Shown here: one piece after another, positions 1 to 8,176 of the stretch
Layout of the letters: each line of letters opens with the position of its first letter
Numbering within the stretch: the stretch's first letter is position 1
From: Promicromonospora panici
GTDB lineage: Bacteria > Actinomycetota > Actinomycetes > Actinomycetales > Cellulomonadaceae
Length of the DNA stretch: 64,000 nt
Assembly: GCF_900608595.1 (NCBI RefSeq)
Contig: NZ_UWYY01000003.1
Coordinates: 1 to 64,000 of the forward strand
Direction of reading: 5' to 3'
Program-made: the position numbers and the translations under genes
The notes under the pieces: model-generated
What the model saw: the letters and a program-made list of their open reading frames with translations, nothing else
The model's database searches: none
What the model was told of the DNA's origin: nothing

Positions 1-1092
1 GGCGAGCCGTCCGCCGGGTGCGGCGGGCTTGGCCCGGTCGTCGGGAGTGACGAACTGAATGAGGCCGTCCCGCCGGCCCAGGCTGATGCACTGGTGCACG
101 TAGCCCAGCGGCGCGTTCGGCAGCTTGCCGCCGGTCAGCCGCGCGGCGATGGAGTCGGCTGCCTGCCAGGCCATGGGGATGCCCGAGGCGCACGACATCC
201 GCAGCGGGTTGCCGAGCGGGCCCTCGGCGAGCGCGGCGTCGCCCACGGCGTAGACGTCCGGGTGGGAGACGGACCGCATGGTGCCGTCGACGACGATCTG
301 CCCGCGCTCCGACACCTGCAGCGCCGAAGCGGCGGCGATCGGGTGGACGGCGAAGCCGCCGGTCCAGACGGTGACGTCCGCCGGGATCGTGCCGCCGTCG
401 CCGGTCAGCACCTCGGTGGCGCCGACGCGCTCGACGGCGGTGTGCTCGTGGACGGTGATGCCGAGGCGGCCGAAGGTGCCGCGCAGGTGCCGCTGCCCCG
501 CCGGGGAGAGCCAGTCGCCCAGATCGCCCCGGACGGCCATGGTGACGTCCAGGTCCTCGTGGGCCTCGGCAATCTCGGTGGCCGACTCGATGCCGGTCAG
601 ACCGCCGCCGACCACCACGACGCGGGACCCGGGAGCGAGCTCGGCCAGGCGATCGCGCAGGCGGAGCGCCCCGGGTCGGCTCGCCAGCTCGTGGGCGTGC
701 TCGGCGACCCCGGGCACGCCGTGGTCGTCCATGGAGCTGCCCAGGGCGTAGACGAGTGTGTCGTAACCGAGCTCGGCGGCGCCGTCGGGCGCGGCGCCGC
801 CAGGCCCCGCGCCGTCGTGCCCCGCGAGGGTCACGGTCCTCCGGTCGACGTCGACGGCGGTCACGCGCGCGACGCGCACGGTCGCGCCCGTGCCGGCGAG
901 CAGGTCGGTCAGCGGCCGGTGGCGGAGCTGCTGGCCCGTGGCCACCTGGTGCATCCGGACCCGTTCGACGAAGTCCGGCTCGGCGTTGACCAGGGTGAGG
1001 TCGACGTCGTCGGCGTGCAGACGCCGCGCCAGGCGGCCGGCCGCGGACGCCCCGGCATACCCGGCTCCGAGAATGACTATGCGGTGCTTCAT
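1..1092 (-). CDS. NAD(P)/FAD-dependent oxidoreductase, NDH-2-like (3' end outside window)
   Basis: The protein starts MKHRIVILGAGYAGASAAGR, a classic N-terminal FAD dinucleotide-binding fold (GxGxxG). A second nucleotide fold follows near residue 150 (VVVVGGGLTGIESA), and a YAVGDAA segment near residue 300 is typical of the FAD-contacting strand of type II NADH dehydrogenase-like flavoproteins. It probably moves electrons from NAD(P)H to a quinone or small acceptor at the membrane face. The reading frame runs off the left edge, so the C-terminus is missing. It lies 96 bp downstream of the ECF41-type sigma gene on the same strand. ECF41 factors are known to sit next to and control one carboxymuconolactone decarboxylase, oxidoreductase or epimerase gene, so this is the likely target. 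The substrate is unknown. Confidence 0.85.
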   Translation of the reverse strand, partial: MKHRIVILGAGYAGASAAGRLARRLHADDVDLTLVNAEPDFVERVRMHQVATGQQLRHRPLTDLLAGTGATVRVARVTAVDVDRRTVTLAGHDGAGPGGAAPDGAAELGYDTLVYALGSSMDDHGVPGVAEHAHELASRPGALRLRDRLAELAPGSRVVVVGGGLTGIESATEIAEAHEDLDVTMAVRGDLGDWLSPAGQRHLRGTFGRLGITVHEHTAVERVGATEVLTGDGGTIPADVTVWTGGFAVHPIAAASALQVSERGQIVVDGTMRSVSHPDVYAVGDAALAEGPLGNPLRMSCASGIPMAWQAADSIAARLTGGKLPNAPLGYVHQCISLGRRDGLIQFVTPDDRAKPAAPGGRLA

Positions 1093-1155
1093 AGGTCGCT
1101 CGATCCTGTCGTGGGCGGGTGACACCCCCTGAACTGGACGGCGCGCCGATCCCTG

Positions 1156-1169
1156 ACACCCGCGGGTGT
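1156..1169. promoter_or_regulatory. 14-bp perfect palindrome between sigma gene and flavoprotein gene
   Basis: ACACCCGCGGGTGT reads identically on both strands and sits 20 bp past the sigma-factor stop codon and about 64 bp before the flavoprotein start. It could be an operator or part of the ECF41-dependent promoter region. TGTCA-type elements occur nearby, but I could not find one at the published ECF41 spacing from a CGTC element, so no promoter is called. Confidence 0.4.
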
Positions 1170-1188
1170 GACGGCGGTCACTCTCAGC

Positions 1189-2142
1189 TCACCAGACGCT
1201 GATCAGCGGCTCGCCGTGGTCCGAAGTCGCCCACTGCCGGGTGGCGCGGTCGAGCTTGTCCGGGTTGGCCTGGGTGAGGACCGAGGCGATCCCGTCAGCG
1301 GTGACGTCGAGGGTCATGACGGCGACCACCCGGTCGTCGACCACGATGACCAGCGCCGGACGGCGGTTGGCGGTCCAGGCGTAGATGTCGGGGCTCCCGC
1401 CGACGACCGCCCGCTTGGCCGCGGAGGGCCGGAACAGGCCGCGCAGGAACTGGGCGACCTCCTTGGCGCCGAAGAACGGCTTCGGACGAGCCGGCACCTT
1501 GCCGCCACCGTCGCCCATCCCCATCGCGTCGGAGGTCAGCAGGCGCACCAGCGGCTCGGTCCGCCCGGTCGTGGCGGCCGCGAGGAACTCCTCCACGACC
1601 TCGCGGGCCGCCGTCCGGTCCACCTCGGTGCGGGACCGCTCGGTGGCCAGGTGCTGCTTGGCACGGTGAAGGATCTGCTGGCTGCTCACCTCGGTGATGT
1701 CGAGCATCTCGGCGATCTCCGCGTGCGAGAAGGCGAACGCCTCCCGCAGCACGTAGACCGCCCGCTCGTTGGGAGTGAGGCGCTCCATCAGCACGAGCAT
1801 CGCCGTCGACACGGACTCGCGCTGCTCGGCGGTGTCCGCCGGGCCGAGCATCGGGTCGCCGTCGAGCACCGGCTCCGGGAGCCACTGGCCCACGTAGACC
1901 TCGCGCCGGGCCCGCGCCGACTTGAGCTGGGTGAGGCACAGGTTGGTGAGCACGCGGGTCAGCCACGCCTCCGGCACCCTGATCTGCTCACGGTCGGCGG
2001 CCTCCCAGCGCAGGAACGTCTCCTGGGCGGCGTCCTCGGCCTCGGCGGCCGAACCCAGCAGGCGGTACGCGATGGCCTCGAGGCGCGGCCGGAGGGCCTC
2101 GAAGACCTCCAGCTCGTCGGGCCGGAGCGGCTCCTTGGTCAT
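1189..2142 (-). CDS. sigJ: ECF41-family RNA polymerase sigma factor (SigJ-like)
   Basis: This 317-residue protein has a sigma-2 region (residues about 12-80, with EAEDAAQETFLRW), a sigma-4 HTH (about 115-165) and a roughly 140-residue SnoaL-like C-terminal domain. ECF41 hallmarks are all visible: WLPEP in the linker (87-91), DGGGK (211-215) and NPDKL near the C-terminus (293-297). In this family the C-terminal domain acts in place of a separate anti-sigma factor, tuning activity from within the same chain. The ATG at 2142 is kept because sigma-2 homology begins immediately after it. The flavoprotein gene directly downstream on the same strand is the expected single regulatory target. Confidence 0.93.
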   Translation of the reverse strand: MTKEPLRPDELEVFEALRPRLEAIAYRLLGSAAEAEDAAQETFLRWEAADREQIRVPEAWLTRVLTNLCLTQLKSARARREVYVGQWLPEPVLDGDPMLGPADTAEQRESVSTAMLVLMERLTPNERAVYVLREAFAFSHAEIAEMLDITEVSSQQILHRAKQHLATERSRTEVDRTAAREVVEEFLAAATTGRTEPLVRLLTSDAMGMGDGGGKVPARPKPFFGAKEVAQFLRGLFRPSAAKRAVVGGSPDIYAWTANRRPALVIVVDDRVVAVMTLDVTADGIASVLTQANPDKLDRATRQWATSDHGEPLISVW

Positions 2143-2323
2143 GAATCCGACCCTACGACGTCGGGAGGACGGGCGGCGCGGCCCGCAATTTCGCCTGCCC
2201 GAAAGTTCGCCCGCACGTGAGGGCCGGTTCCACGCGCCACGGGGCGCCCCGCGGCTCTACGCTGATCGCACCATCGAGCCGGGCCCGTCGGCCCGGCCCC
2301 AGGTCGCCCGGACGGGAGTCAGC

Positions 2324-2917
2324 ATGTCCTTCGCCACCCGTGGTTTCTCCGGCCGCAGACGTGAACCGGACACACGCCTCCCACCCGGCCAGACGCTGGT
2401 CCAGGACTGGCCGGTGCTCAGTGCCGGGCCCACGCCGCACGTCGACACCGCGGACTGGGAGTTCACGATCCGCGACGAGACCGGCGCGGAGCACCGGTGG
2501 AGCTGGGACGAGCTCCTCGCGCTCGGCGTCGAGGACGTCACCGTCGACATCCACTGCGTCACCCACTGGTCCAGGCTCGACATGGACTGGCGCGGCGTCA
2601 GCCTCGACAAGGTGTTCGAGAACGTCGAGTCCGAGCACGAGTACGTCATGGCGCACTCCTACGGCGGGTACACGACGAACATCCCGCTGGAGGACCTGCT
2701 CGACGGCAAGGCCTGGATCGCCACCGAGGCGGACGGCGGGCCGCTGGACCCCGAGCACGGCGGCCCCGCCCGGCTGCTCGTGCCGCACCTGTACTTCTGG
2801 AAGAGCGCGAAGTGGCTGCGCGGCCTGACGATGATGCCCGACAACGACCCGGGCTTCTGGGAGCAGTACGGCTACCACCTGTACGGCGACCCGTGGAAGG
2901 AGGAGCGGTACTGGTGA
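2324..2917 (+). CDS. Sulfite oxidase-like molybdopterin oxidoreductase
   Basis: The 197-residue product matches the short cytoplasmic members of the sulfite oxidase/YedY fold. The molybdenum-ligating cysteine is Cys78 in VDIHCVTHWSR, and the conserved HSYGGYTTNIPL and PHLYFWKSAKWLRG blocks of the Mo-pterin domain follow. There is no Tat signal, so the enzyme should act in the cytoplasm, unlike MsrP. The ATG at 2324 was chosen because the upstream in-frame extension is not family-like and lies in the divergent promoter region. The stop overlaps the GTG of the flavin reductase (GTGA), which suggests translational coupling and makes that reductase the likely electron partner. The substrate is unknown. 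Confidence 0.9.
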   Translation: MSFATRGFSGRRREPDTRLPPGQTLVQDWPVLSAGPTPHVDTADWEFTIRDETGAEHRWSWDELLALGVEDVTVDIHCVTHWSRLDMDWRGVSLDKVFENVESEHEYVMAHSYGGYTTNIPLEDLLDGKAWIATEADGGPLDPEHGGPARLLVPHLYFWKSAKWLRGLTMMPDNDPGFWEQYGYHLYGDPWKEERYW

Positions 2918-3699
2918 GCGCCGAGCCCATGACCCCGGTCCGCGCGTCGCGGCCGCGCCCTGCGTGGCACGTCGCGACAGTCGTCGAGACCCGCCGCGAG
3001 ACGCCCACCGCCGCGCGGCTCGTGCTCGACGTGCCCACGTGGCCGGGCAGCGAGGCGGGCTCGCACGTCGACCTGCGGCTCACCGCCCCGGACGGCTACC
3101 AGGCGAGCCGGTCCTACTCGATAGCCTCGTCGACCCCGGCGGGGACGACGGCGGAGCCGCCGGCCGGGCAGGTCGTGCTCGCGATCGACGAGCTGCCCGA
3201 CGGCGAGGTCTCGCCGTTCCTGGTCCGCGAGGTGCGGCCCGGCGACCAGCTCGAGCTGCACGGCCCGCTGGGCGCGTTCTTCGTCTGGCGCCCGGGCGAG
3301 AGCGACCGCCCGGTCCAGCTCATCGCGGGCGGCTCCGGCGTCGTCCCGCTGTATGCCATGGCCGCCGCGCACGGCGCCGCCGACGACGCCGCGCGCTTCC
3401 GGCTGCTGTACTCGGCCCGCACCCCGGCCGACGTCTTCTTCGCGGACGAGCTGACCGCGCTCGCCGGTCCGGCCTTCGGGCTGGACCTCGTCTACACGCG
3501 CGAGGCGCCGGACGGCTGGCCCGACGCCGTCGGGCGCCTCACCCGGGAGACGCTCGCCGCCCGCACGATCCCCGCGGCGGAGCGGCCGCGGGTCTACGTC
3601 TGCGGCTCGACGGGCTTCGTCGAGGCGGTCGCCCGCTGGCTGCAGGAGCTCGGCCACGCGGCGGCGGACATCCACACCGAACGCTTCGGAGGTTTGTGA
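2914..3699 (+). CDS. FAD-binding ferredoxin/flavodoxin reductase-like oxidoreductase
   Basis: This 261-residue protein begins at a GTG overlapping the previous stop. It has an FNR-type FAD-binding barrel with the RSYSIAS flavin motif (about residue 68), a GPLGAFFVWRP loop, the pyridine-nucleotide site (LIAGGSGVVPLYAM, about 130) and the C-terminal VYVCGSTGFVEAV block. There is no 2Fe-2S domain, so electrons must pass directly to a partner. The tight overlap with the molybdoenzyme makes that enzyme the obvious acceptor. The stop overlaps the next ATG by one base (TGATG), so all three genes form one translationally coupled operon. Confidence 0.88.
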   Translation: MSAEPMTPVRASRPRPAWHVATVVETRRETPTAARLVLDVPTWPGSEAGSHVDLRLTAPDGYQASRSYSIASSTPAGTTAEPPAGQVVLAIDELPDGEVSPFLVREVRPGDQLELHGPLGAFFVWRPGESDRPVQLIAGGSGVVPLYAMAAAHGAADDAARFRLLYSARTPADVFFADELTALAGPAFGLDLVYTREAPDGWPDAVGRLTRETLAARTIPAAERPRVYVCGSTGFVEAVARWLQELGHAAADIHTERFGGL

Positions 3700-3956
3700 T
3701 GACCGATCATCTCGACGGCAACGTTCTCGCGGGCGCACTCTCCGAGGTGTTCACGGGGGACGTGACCGCGGCACGCGCCCGCTGCGGGGGCTGCGGCCGG
3801 ATGTCCGTCATGGCCGAGGCCATGGTCTACACCAACGCGCCCGGGCTGGTCGCCCGGTGCGCGGGCTGCGACCAGGTGCTGGCGACGATCGTCGACACGG
3901 GCGACCGCCTGATCCTCAGCCTGGCAGGCCTGACCGCGATAGAGCTCCGCCGCTGA
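3699..3956 (+). CDS. Small zinc-ribbon protein of the molybdoenzyme operon (DUF6510-like)
   Basis: The 85-residue protein has two CxxC knuckles (CGGCGRM near residue 29 and CAGCDQ near residue 54) separated by about 22 residues, the arrangement of a one-zinc ribbon. It has no signal peptide or membrane segment. Small proteins of this kind recur beside cytoplasmic sulfite oxidase-like enzymes and FNR-like reductases in actinobacteria, which fits this three-gene operon. Its role is not known; assembly factor and protein-protein adaptor are both possible. Confidence 0.75.
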   Translation: MTDHLDGNVLAGALSEVFTGDVTAARARCGGCGRMSVMAEAMVYTNAPGLVARCAGCDQVLATIVDTGDRLILSLAGLTAIELRR

Positions 3957-3982
3957 CCAGCTCGGTCGGATTGCGACTCACG

Positions 3983-4144
3983 CGCCGAACCGCACCTTGT
4001 GAGCCACCACAGTCGCCGAACCGAGACTTGCGGGTCCCTGGAGGGCCCGGAGGACTCATTTCGTTCGGTTCGACGTCGGCATGGACGCACAACCTTCGGC
4101 TCGGCGCCGCCGCGCCGGCGTGAACTCACAATCTTCGGCTCGAT
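3983..4144. repeat. Cluster of five degenerate ~22-bp intergenic repeats
   Basis: Five related units with a rough consensus GCCGAACCGMACCTTGTGAG are packed into this gap. Two are in direct orientation (3983-4005 and 4015-4036) and three are inverted (about 4051-4072, 4085-4105 and 4123-4144). The rest of the gap between 3957 and 4293 holds only a dead permease fragment. The units look like copies of a short interspersed repeat and not like operators, because no gene starts here. Confidence 0.55.
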
Positions 4145-4262
4145 AGCCCTGCTGGTGGGCGGGACAGGCGCGGCCAATCCCATGATCATCTCGGTGCTCG
4201 AACGCCGGCGCGAGATCGGCCTGCGCCGCTCTCTGGGCGCGACCCCTCGTGACGCCCGGGGC
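4143..4262 (+). pseudogene. C-terminal fragment of a MacB/FtsX-type ABC permease
   Basis: One frame reads IALLVGGTGAANPMIISVLE, followed by RRREIGLRRSLGAT. This is the highly conserved last-transmembrane and cytoplasmic-loop block of MacB-like permeases, where the intact form has GGIGVANTM and RREIGLRRALGA. Nothing upstream or downstream continues the permease, so this is a remnant of about 40 codons next to the repeat cluster. It probably marks an old deletion or recombination. Confidence 0.7.
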
Positions 4263-4293
4263 GGGGCGCCAGCCCTCGCCCCGGGCTGCGCGG

Positions 4294-5184
4294 CTAGCGG
4301 GCGGAGAGGTAGGCGTCCAGACCTGCCAGGTCGTCGGTGTTGATGTGGTCGACGCCGGCGTCCGCGAGCTCGGTCCACATCGCCTCGCGGGTCGCGCCCG
4401 GCTGGTCGGGCGTGGCCCAGAACCGGACCCGGTAGCCCGCGGCGTGCGCCTGGTCCACGAAGGCGTGCAGCCGCTCCCGCTCGGCGGCGGGCATCTCGCC
4501 GTCGCCCTGCCACGTGAAGAGCTTGGTCCAGTTGTCGCTGACCAGCGGCATCAGGCTCGCCGGGAGACCGGACCCCAGGTCGCCGGACCGCCCGTCGTAG
4601 AACGCGTACCGCACGGGCTGCGCGCGCATGGTGTCCAGGGGCCGGTTGCCGCTGATGACGGCGGTCACCGGACCGGTCCGCACCCGGCCGTGCACGGAGC
4701 GCGTCATCATCCGCGCGTGCTCGGCGAGCGCCTCGTGGACGGCCGCGTAGGTGGACTCGCCGTCGGACTTGATGTCGATCAGAAGCTGCAGGCTGCCGTC
4801 CCAGCCGGGGTAGACGCTCCGGCCGCGGCCGCGCGTCAGGTCCTCCAGCGGGTCGAGGTAGAGGCTCTCCAGGGTCTTGCCGGGGTCGACGTCGACCAGG
4901 TCGTGCGCGACGAGCAGCTCGCCGTCGACCAGCCAGACGTCCGCCTCGACGCTGGTGAATCCGTGGGACAGGGCGTCGCGGAGCGGACGCTCGTGCTCGT
5001 AGTCGTTGTGGGCGTGCGCGGCGTCGTGCGGCTCGCCCAGCTCGACGCCCCCGGGCAGCGTGGCCGACGCCGGCGCGGCTGGCGCCGATGCGGCCGACGC
5101 CGGTATGGCCGACGCCGGCACGGCGAGCCCTCCGAGCAGGGTCGCGGCCGCCAGGGCCGCGACGACGATGGTTGTTCCGCGCAT
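4294..5184 (-). CDS. Secreted PI-PLC/GDPD-like phosphodiesterase
   Basis: This 296-residue protein has a Sec signal peptide (hydrophobic residues 5-20, AxA cleavage near 24-26). The catalytic face of a phosphodiesterase TIM barrel follows: HAHNDYEHERPL (His57, His59, Asn60), SVEADVWL (Glu80, Asp82) and VAHD (His94, Asp95). Later come LLIDIKSDG and a final DHINTDDLAGL. This matches the AIM6-like branch of the PI-PLC/glycerophosphodiesterase superfamily, which hydrolyses phosphodiester head groups outside the cell. The ATG at 5184 was preferred to an in-frame one 24 bp upstream because AAGGAG lies at correct spacing before it. It stands alone; the substrate is unproven. Confidence 0.85.
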   Translation of the reverse strand: MRGTTIVVAALAAATLLGGLAVPASAIPASAASAPAAPASATLPGGVELGEPHDAAHAHNDYEHERPLRDALSHGFTSVEADVWLVDGELLVAHDLVDVDPGKTLESLYLDPLEDLTRGRGRSVYPGWDGSLQLLIDIKSDGESTYAAVHEALAEHARMMTRSVHGRVRTGPVTAVISGNRPLDTMRAQPVRYAFYDGRSGDLGSGLPASLMPLVSDNWTKLFTWQGDGEMPAAERERLHAFVDQAHAAGYRVRFWATPDQPGATREAMWTELADAGVDHINTDDLAGLDAYLSAR

Positions 5185-5333
5185 GGGTCCGTCTCCTTGT
5201 ACCTGCACCGGCTGACGTGGTCAGCTCATGCAAGCGCCGTGCGCTGACGCGCAGATGAACGCCGGACGACCGGAACCCGTCGGTTCCCGGAACCGCTCCG
5301 CGCCGGCAAGGTCCAGCGCTCCGGCGGGGCAGC

Positions 5334-7247
5334 TCAGGACGGCGACGCCGACGGCGTCGGCTCCGGCTCCCCGACCAGCACCGTCACACTCACGCCCAGC
5401 CGCAGCACCGTGCCCGCGCGCGGCGTGGTGCCCGAGGTGGGAAGCGTGGGCGGCGCGTTCGGGTCCTCCAGCACGGGCTCGAAGCCGGCCGACTCGAGCT
5501 CGGCCACGGCGGCCCCCAGGGCCATACCCGCCACGGTCGGCACGGCGTTGCGGCCGCTCGCGACGGTGACGTCGACCTCCGTCCCCTCCCGGACGGTCCG
5601 AGTCGCGACGGGCCGCTGACCGAGCACCGTGTCCACGGGCTCGGGCGAGTCCACGCGGGTCACGTCACCGAGCACCAGCCCGACATCGCGGAGCGCGTCC
5701 TGGGCCTCACCCAGGGTCCCGGTCAGGACCGGCACCGACACCCGCTCGCTGCCCGACGGCGGCACGGCCGGCGCGCTGCCCGTCTCCGACGGCGTCGGCG
5801 TGGCGGACAGCGACGGGGCGCCGGTCCCGGACGGCGTCGTCGACGGCGACGGGTCGGACGACGCCGAAGGCGACGGCGACGGGCTCGCCGTGCGGGACGG
5901 CGTCGGCGTGGGCGAGGCGGAGGCGCTGGCGCTCGGCGAGGGCGATGCCCCGCCGTCCGGCAGCCCGGGCGCCGCGATGGCGGCCCAGCCGGCCAACCCG
6001 GCCACGACCAGCCCGGCCACTACGGCCCATGCCCCCGCGACGCCGTTCCGCCGCGCACCGACAAGCTCCGGCTCGACCTCGGCCGGAGTCAAGTACTCCA
6101 ACCCCCCGGTCCGTTGAGTGCCGGATTCTCGCCCTGACGTGGGCTCCTGATCGGGCGAGAATCCCGCACTCAACGGTTCCGGTGGGTCGGGTCGATGGGT
6201 GGTCGCTTCCGTCAGGGCCGCGCGCATCTCGGCGGCGTCGCGGAAGCGGCGGACCGGCGTCTTGTGCATGGCGCGCGTGACGACCCGGTCGAACGCGCGC
6301 GCACCCGGCACCAGCGCCGACGGCACGGGCGGCGGCGCGGACACGTGCGCGTCGAGCACCTGGGCGTCGGTGTCGCGCGGGAAGGGCGGACGGCCCGTGA
6401 GCAGGTAGTACAGCAGCGCGCCCGCCTGGTAGACGTCGCCCGCCACCCGCACCGGCCGGCCCTGGGCCTGCTCGGGCGACATGAACTGCGGGTTGCCCAC
6501 CACGGTCGCGGCGTCACGCGTGCCGCGGGCCGCGGCGCTCCCCGCGGCCCGGGTCCGCGCGATCCCGACCTGGGCGGCGTCGAGCACCACGGTCACCGCG
6601 GACCCGTCCGGGCCGGGTCCGGCACGCAGCACGTCCTCGCCGGCCCGCAGCACGTCCTGGCCGACGGCGGTACGGCCCGCGGCGTCGGCCAGGCCGAAGT
6701 CGACGAGCCGCACGTGCTCGGCGCGCAACGCCTCGTCGGGCCCCACGCCCTGCAGCATGACGTTCGCCGGGGACACGTCGCGATGCACCAGCCGCACCTC
6801 GTGCGCGACGACGAGCGCCGCCAGCACGCCGTCGAGCACGGCGGCGGCCTCGGCCGGGGGCAGCGGACCCGCGGCGTCGACCCGCTCGCCGACGCTGCCG
6901 CCGTCGACCAGGTCGAGGGCGATCCACGCGAGCGCGACCCCGGCGACCTCCTGGACGCCGGAGCCGTGCACCGCGGCGATGTTCGGGTGGTGCAGTTCCT
7001 GCGCGGCACGCGCCTCGGCCAGGAACGCGTCGCGCGACGCGGCGTCGGCGCTCAGGTGCGGGTGCAAGATCTTCAGCGCGACCGGGCGGCCGGCCTCGCC
7101 GAGCCCCGCGCCGACGTCCTCCGCCGCGAACACCGACGCCGTCCCGCCCACGCCGAGCAGGTCCCCCAGGAGGTAACACCCGCCGAACAGCGAGCCGTCC
7201 GGCACGCCCTCGCCCGGCCCGGGCCTCGCCTCGTCGCCGCCGCTCAT
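5334..7247 (-). CDS. Transmembrane serine/threonine kinase with two PASTA domains
   Basis: In this 637-residue protein the kinase domain spans about 22-350, with a glycine loop LLGVGGTASVF (30-40), Lys59 (VALKIL), HRD (155-157) and DFG (183-185). An unusual insert of roughly 60 residues lies between DFG and GNPQFMSPEQ in the activation segment, and it contains a short tandem duplication (DVLRAGE/DVLRAGP). One TM helix (about 403-427) leads to a Ser/Pro-rich spacer and two PASTA repeats (about 502-565 and 567-626), which in relatives bind muropeptides or lipid II. It starts 27 bp after pstB on the same strand, so it is probably the last gene of the DUF916-to-pstB unit and couples wall status to that locus. 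A strong inverted repeat lies inside the juxtamembrane coding sequence. Confidence 0.92.
   Translation of the reverse strand: MSGGDEARPGPGEGVPDGSLFGGCYLLGDLLGVGGTASVFAAEDVGAGLGEAGRPVALKILHPHLSADAASRDAFLAEARAAQELHHPNIAAVHGSGVQEVAGVALAWIALDLVDGGSVGERVDAAGPLPPAEAAAVLDGVLAALVVAHEVRLVHRDVSPANVMLQGVGPDEALRAEHVRLVDFGLADAAGRTAVGQDVLRAGEDVLRAGPGPDGSAVTVVLDAAQVGIARTRAAGSAAARGTRDAATVVGNPQFMSPEQAQGRPVRVAGDVYQAGALLYYLLTGRPPFPRDTDAQVLDAHVSAPPPVPSALVPGARAFDRVVTRAMHKTPVRRFRDAAEMRAALTEATTHRPDPPEPLSAGFSPDQEPTSGRESGTQRTGGLEYLTPAEVEPELVGARRNGVAGAWAVVAGLVVAGLAGWAAIAAPGLPDGGASPSPSASASASPTPTPSRTASPSPSPSASSDPSPSTTPSGTGAPSLSATPTPSETGSAPAVPPSGSERVSVPVLTGTLGEAQDALRDVGLVLGDVTRVDSPEPVDTVLGQRPVATRTVREGTEVDVTVASGRNAVPTVAGMALGAAVAELESAGFEPVLEDPNAPPTLPTSGTTPRAGTVLRLGVSVTVLVGEPEPTPSASPS
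6111..6176. repeat. Long hairpin embedded in the kinase gene
   Basis: Arms of 24 bp (6111-6134 and 6153-6176) are complementary except at one position and are separated by 18 bp. The arms contain GTTGAGTG and ATTCTCGCCC. The element falls inside codons for residues about 358-379 of the kinase, in the low-conservation linker before the TM helix, and keeps the frame open. It looks like a small interspersed repeat that inserted in frame. Confidence 0.7.
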
Positions 7248-7274
7248 CCCGCGCTCATCCTGCGGCGTCCCGGA

Positions 7275-8165
7275 TCACCCGAACCGGCCGTTGACGTAGT
7301 CGTAGGTGCGCTCGTCCTGCGGCTCGGAGAACATCGCCTCGGTGTCGCCGTGCTCGACGATGGCGCCGGGCGTGCCCTGCGCGGCCAGGAAGAACGCGCA
7401 CTGCTGGGAGACGCGCTGCGCCTGCTGCATGTTGTGGGTGACGATCACGATCGTCACCTCCTTCTGCAGCTCCACCATGGTCTCCTCGATGACCCGGGTG
7501 GACGTCGGGTCCAGGGCGGAGCACGGCTCGTCCATCAGCAGCACCTTGGGCCGCACGGCGAGCGACCGCGCGATGCAGAGCCGCTGCTGCTGGCCGCCGG
7601 AGAGGCCGCCGCCCGGCTGCGCGAGCCGGTCCTTGACCTCCTTCCAGAGGCCGGCGGAGGTGAGCGACCGCTCGACGAGCTCGTCCTTCTCGTCCCGCGA
7701 CGCCCGCACGCCCGTGAGCTTCAGGCCGGCCACGACGTTGTCGTAGATGGACATCGCCGGGAACGGGTTCGGCTTCTGGAACACCATGCCGATGTCCTTG
7801 CGGGCGTCCTGGATCTTCTTGCGCCGGTCGTAGATGTCGTCGCCGTCGAGCCGCACCTCGCCGGCCAGCGCCGCGATCGGCACAAGTTCGTGCATCCGGT
7901 TGAGGATGCGCAGGAACGTCGACTTGCCACAGCCCGACGGCCCGATCAGCGCCGTCACCTGCCCCGCCGGCATGGTCAGCGACACGCGCTCCAGCACCTT
8001 GTGCGAGCCGAACCAGGCGGACACGTTCCGCGCGTCCAGCACCGACAGTTCCCTGCCCGACGGCGGTCCCTGCACCGCGCCCGGCGTCGTCGGCCAGTCT
8101 GCGGCGGGCTCAGGCGCCGCCGTCACGCCCGTGGCGGTCCCCGTGGTCTGTTCCTCGATGGTCAT
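7275..8165 (-). CDS. pstB: Phosphate-type ABC transporter ATP-binding protein PstB
   Basis: This 296-residue protein has Walker [10 protein letters not shown] (75-83), the PstB-typical NRMHELVP (89-96), Q-loop [17 protein letters not shown], signature LSGGQQQR (188-195), Walker B VLLMDEP (208-214) and the His-switch in [12 protein letters not shown]. An extra N-terminal tail of about 40 residues precedes the usual start of the family. It is the only ATPase of the locus and must serve PstC and PstA, yet it is encoded 14 kb away from them at the end of the DUF916 unit, 11 bp after the pseudosortase gene. ATG 8165 begins MTIEEQ. Confidence 0.95.
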   Translation of the reverse strand: MTIEEQTTGTATGVTAAPEPAADWPTTPGAVQGPPSGRELSVLDARNVSAWFGSHKVLERVSLTMPAGQVTALIGPSGCGKSTFLRILNRMHELVPIAALAGEVRLDGDDIYDRRKKIQDARKDIGMVFQKPNPFPAMSIYDNVVAGLKLTGVRASRDEKDELVERSLTSAGLWKEVKDRLAQPGGGLSGGQQQRLCIARSLAVRPKVLLMDEPCSALDPTSTRVIEETMVELQKEVTIVIVTHNMQQAQRVSQQCAFFLAAQGTPGAIVEHGDTEAMFSEPQDERTYDYVNGRFG

Positions 8166-8176
8166 GTCAGGTCCCT

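Noticed and set aside
1093..1188. An ECF41 promoter (TGTCACA, 16-17 bp, CGTC) before the flavoprotein gene
   Set aside because: TGTCA elements exist but none has CGTC at the right distance, so only the palindrome was listed.
3827..5233. Long minus-strand frame over the phosphodiesterase
   Set aside because: Out of frame with the catalytic HAHNDY protein and without domain features.
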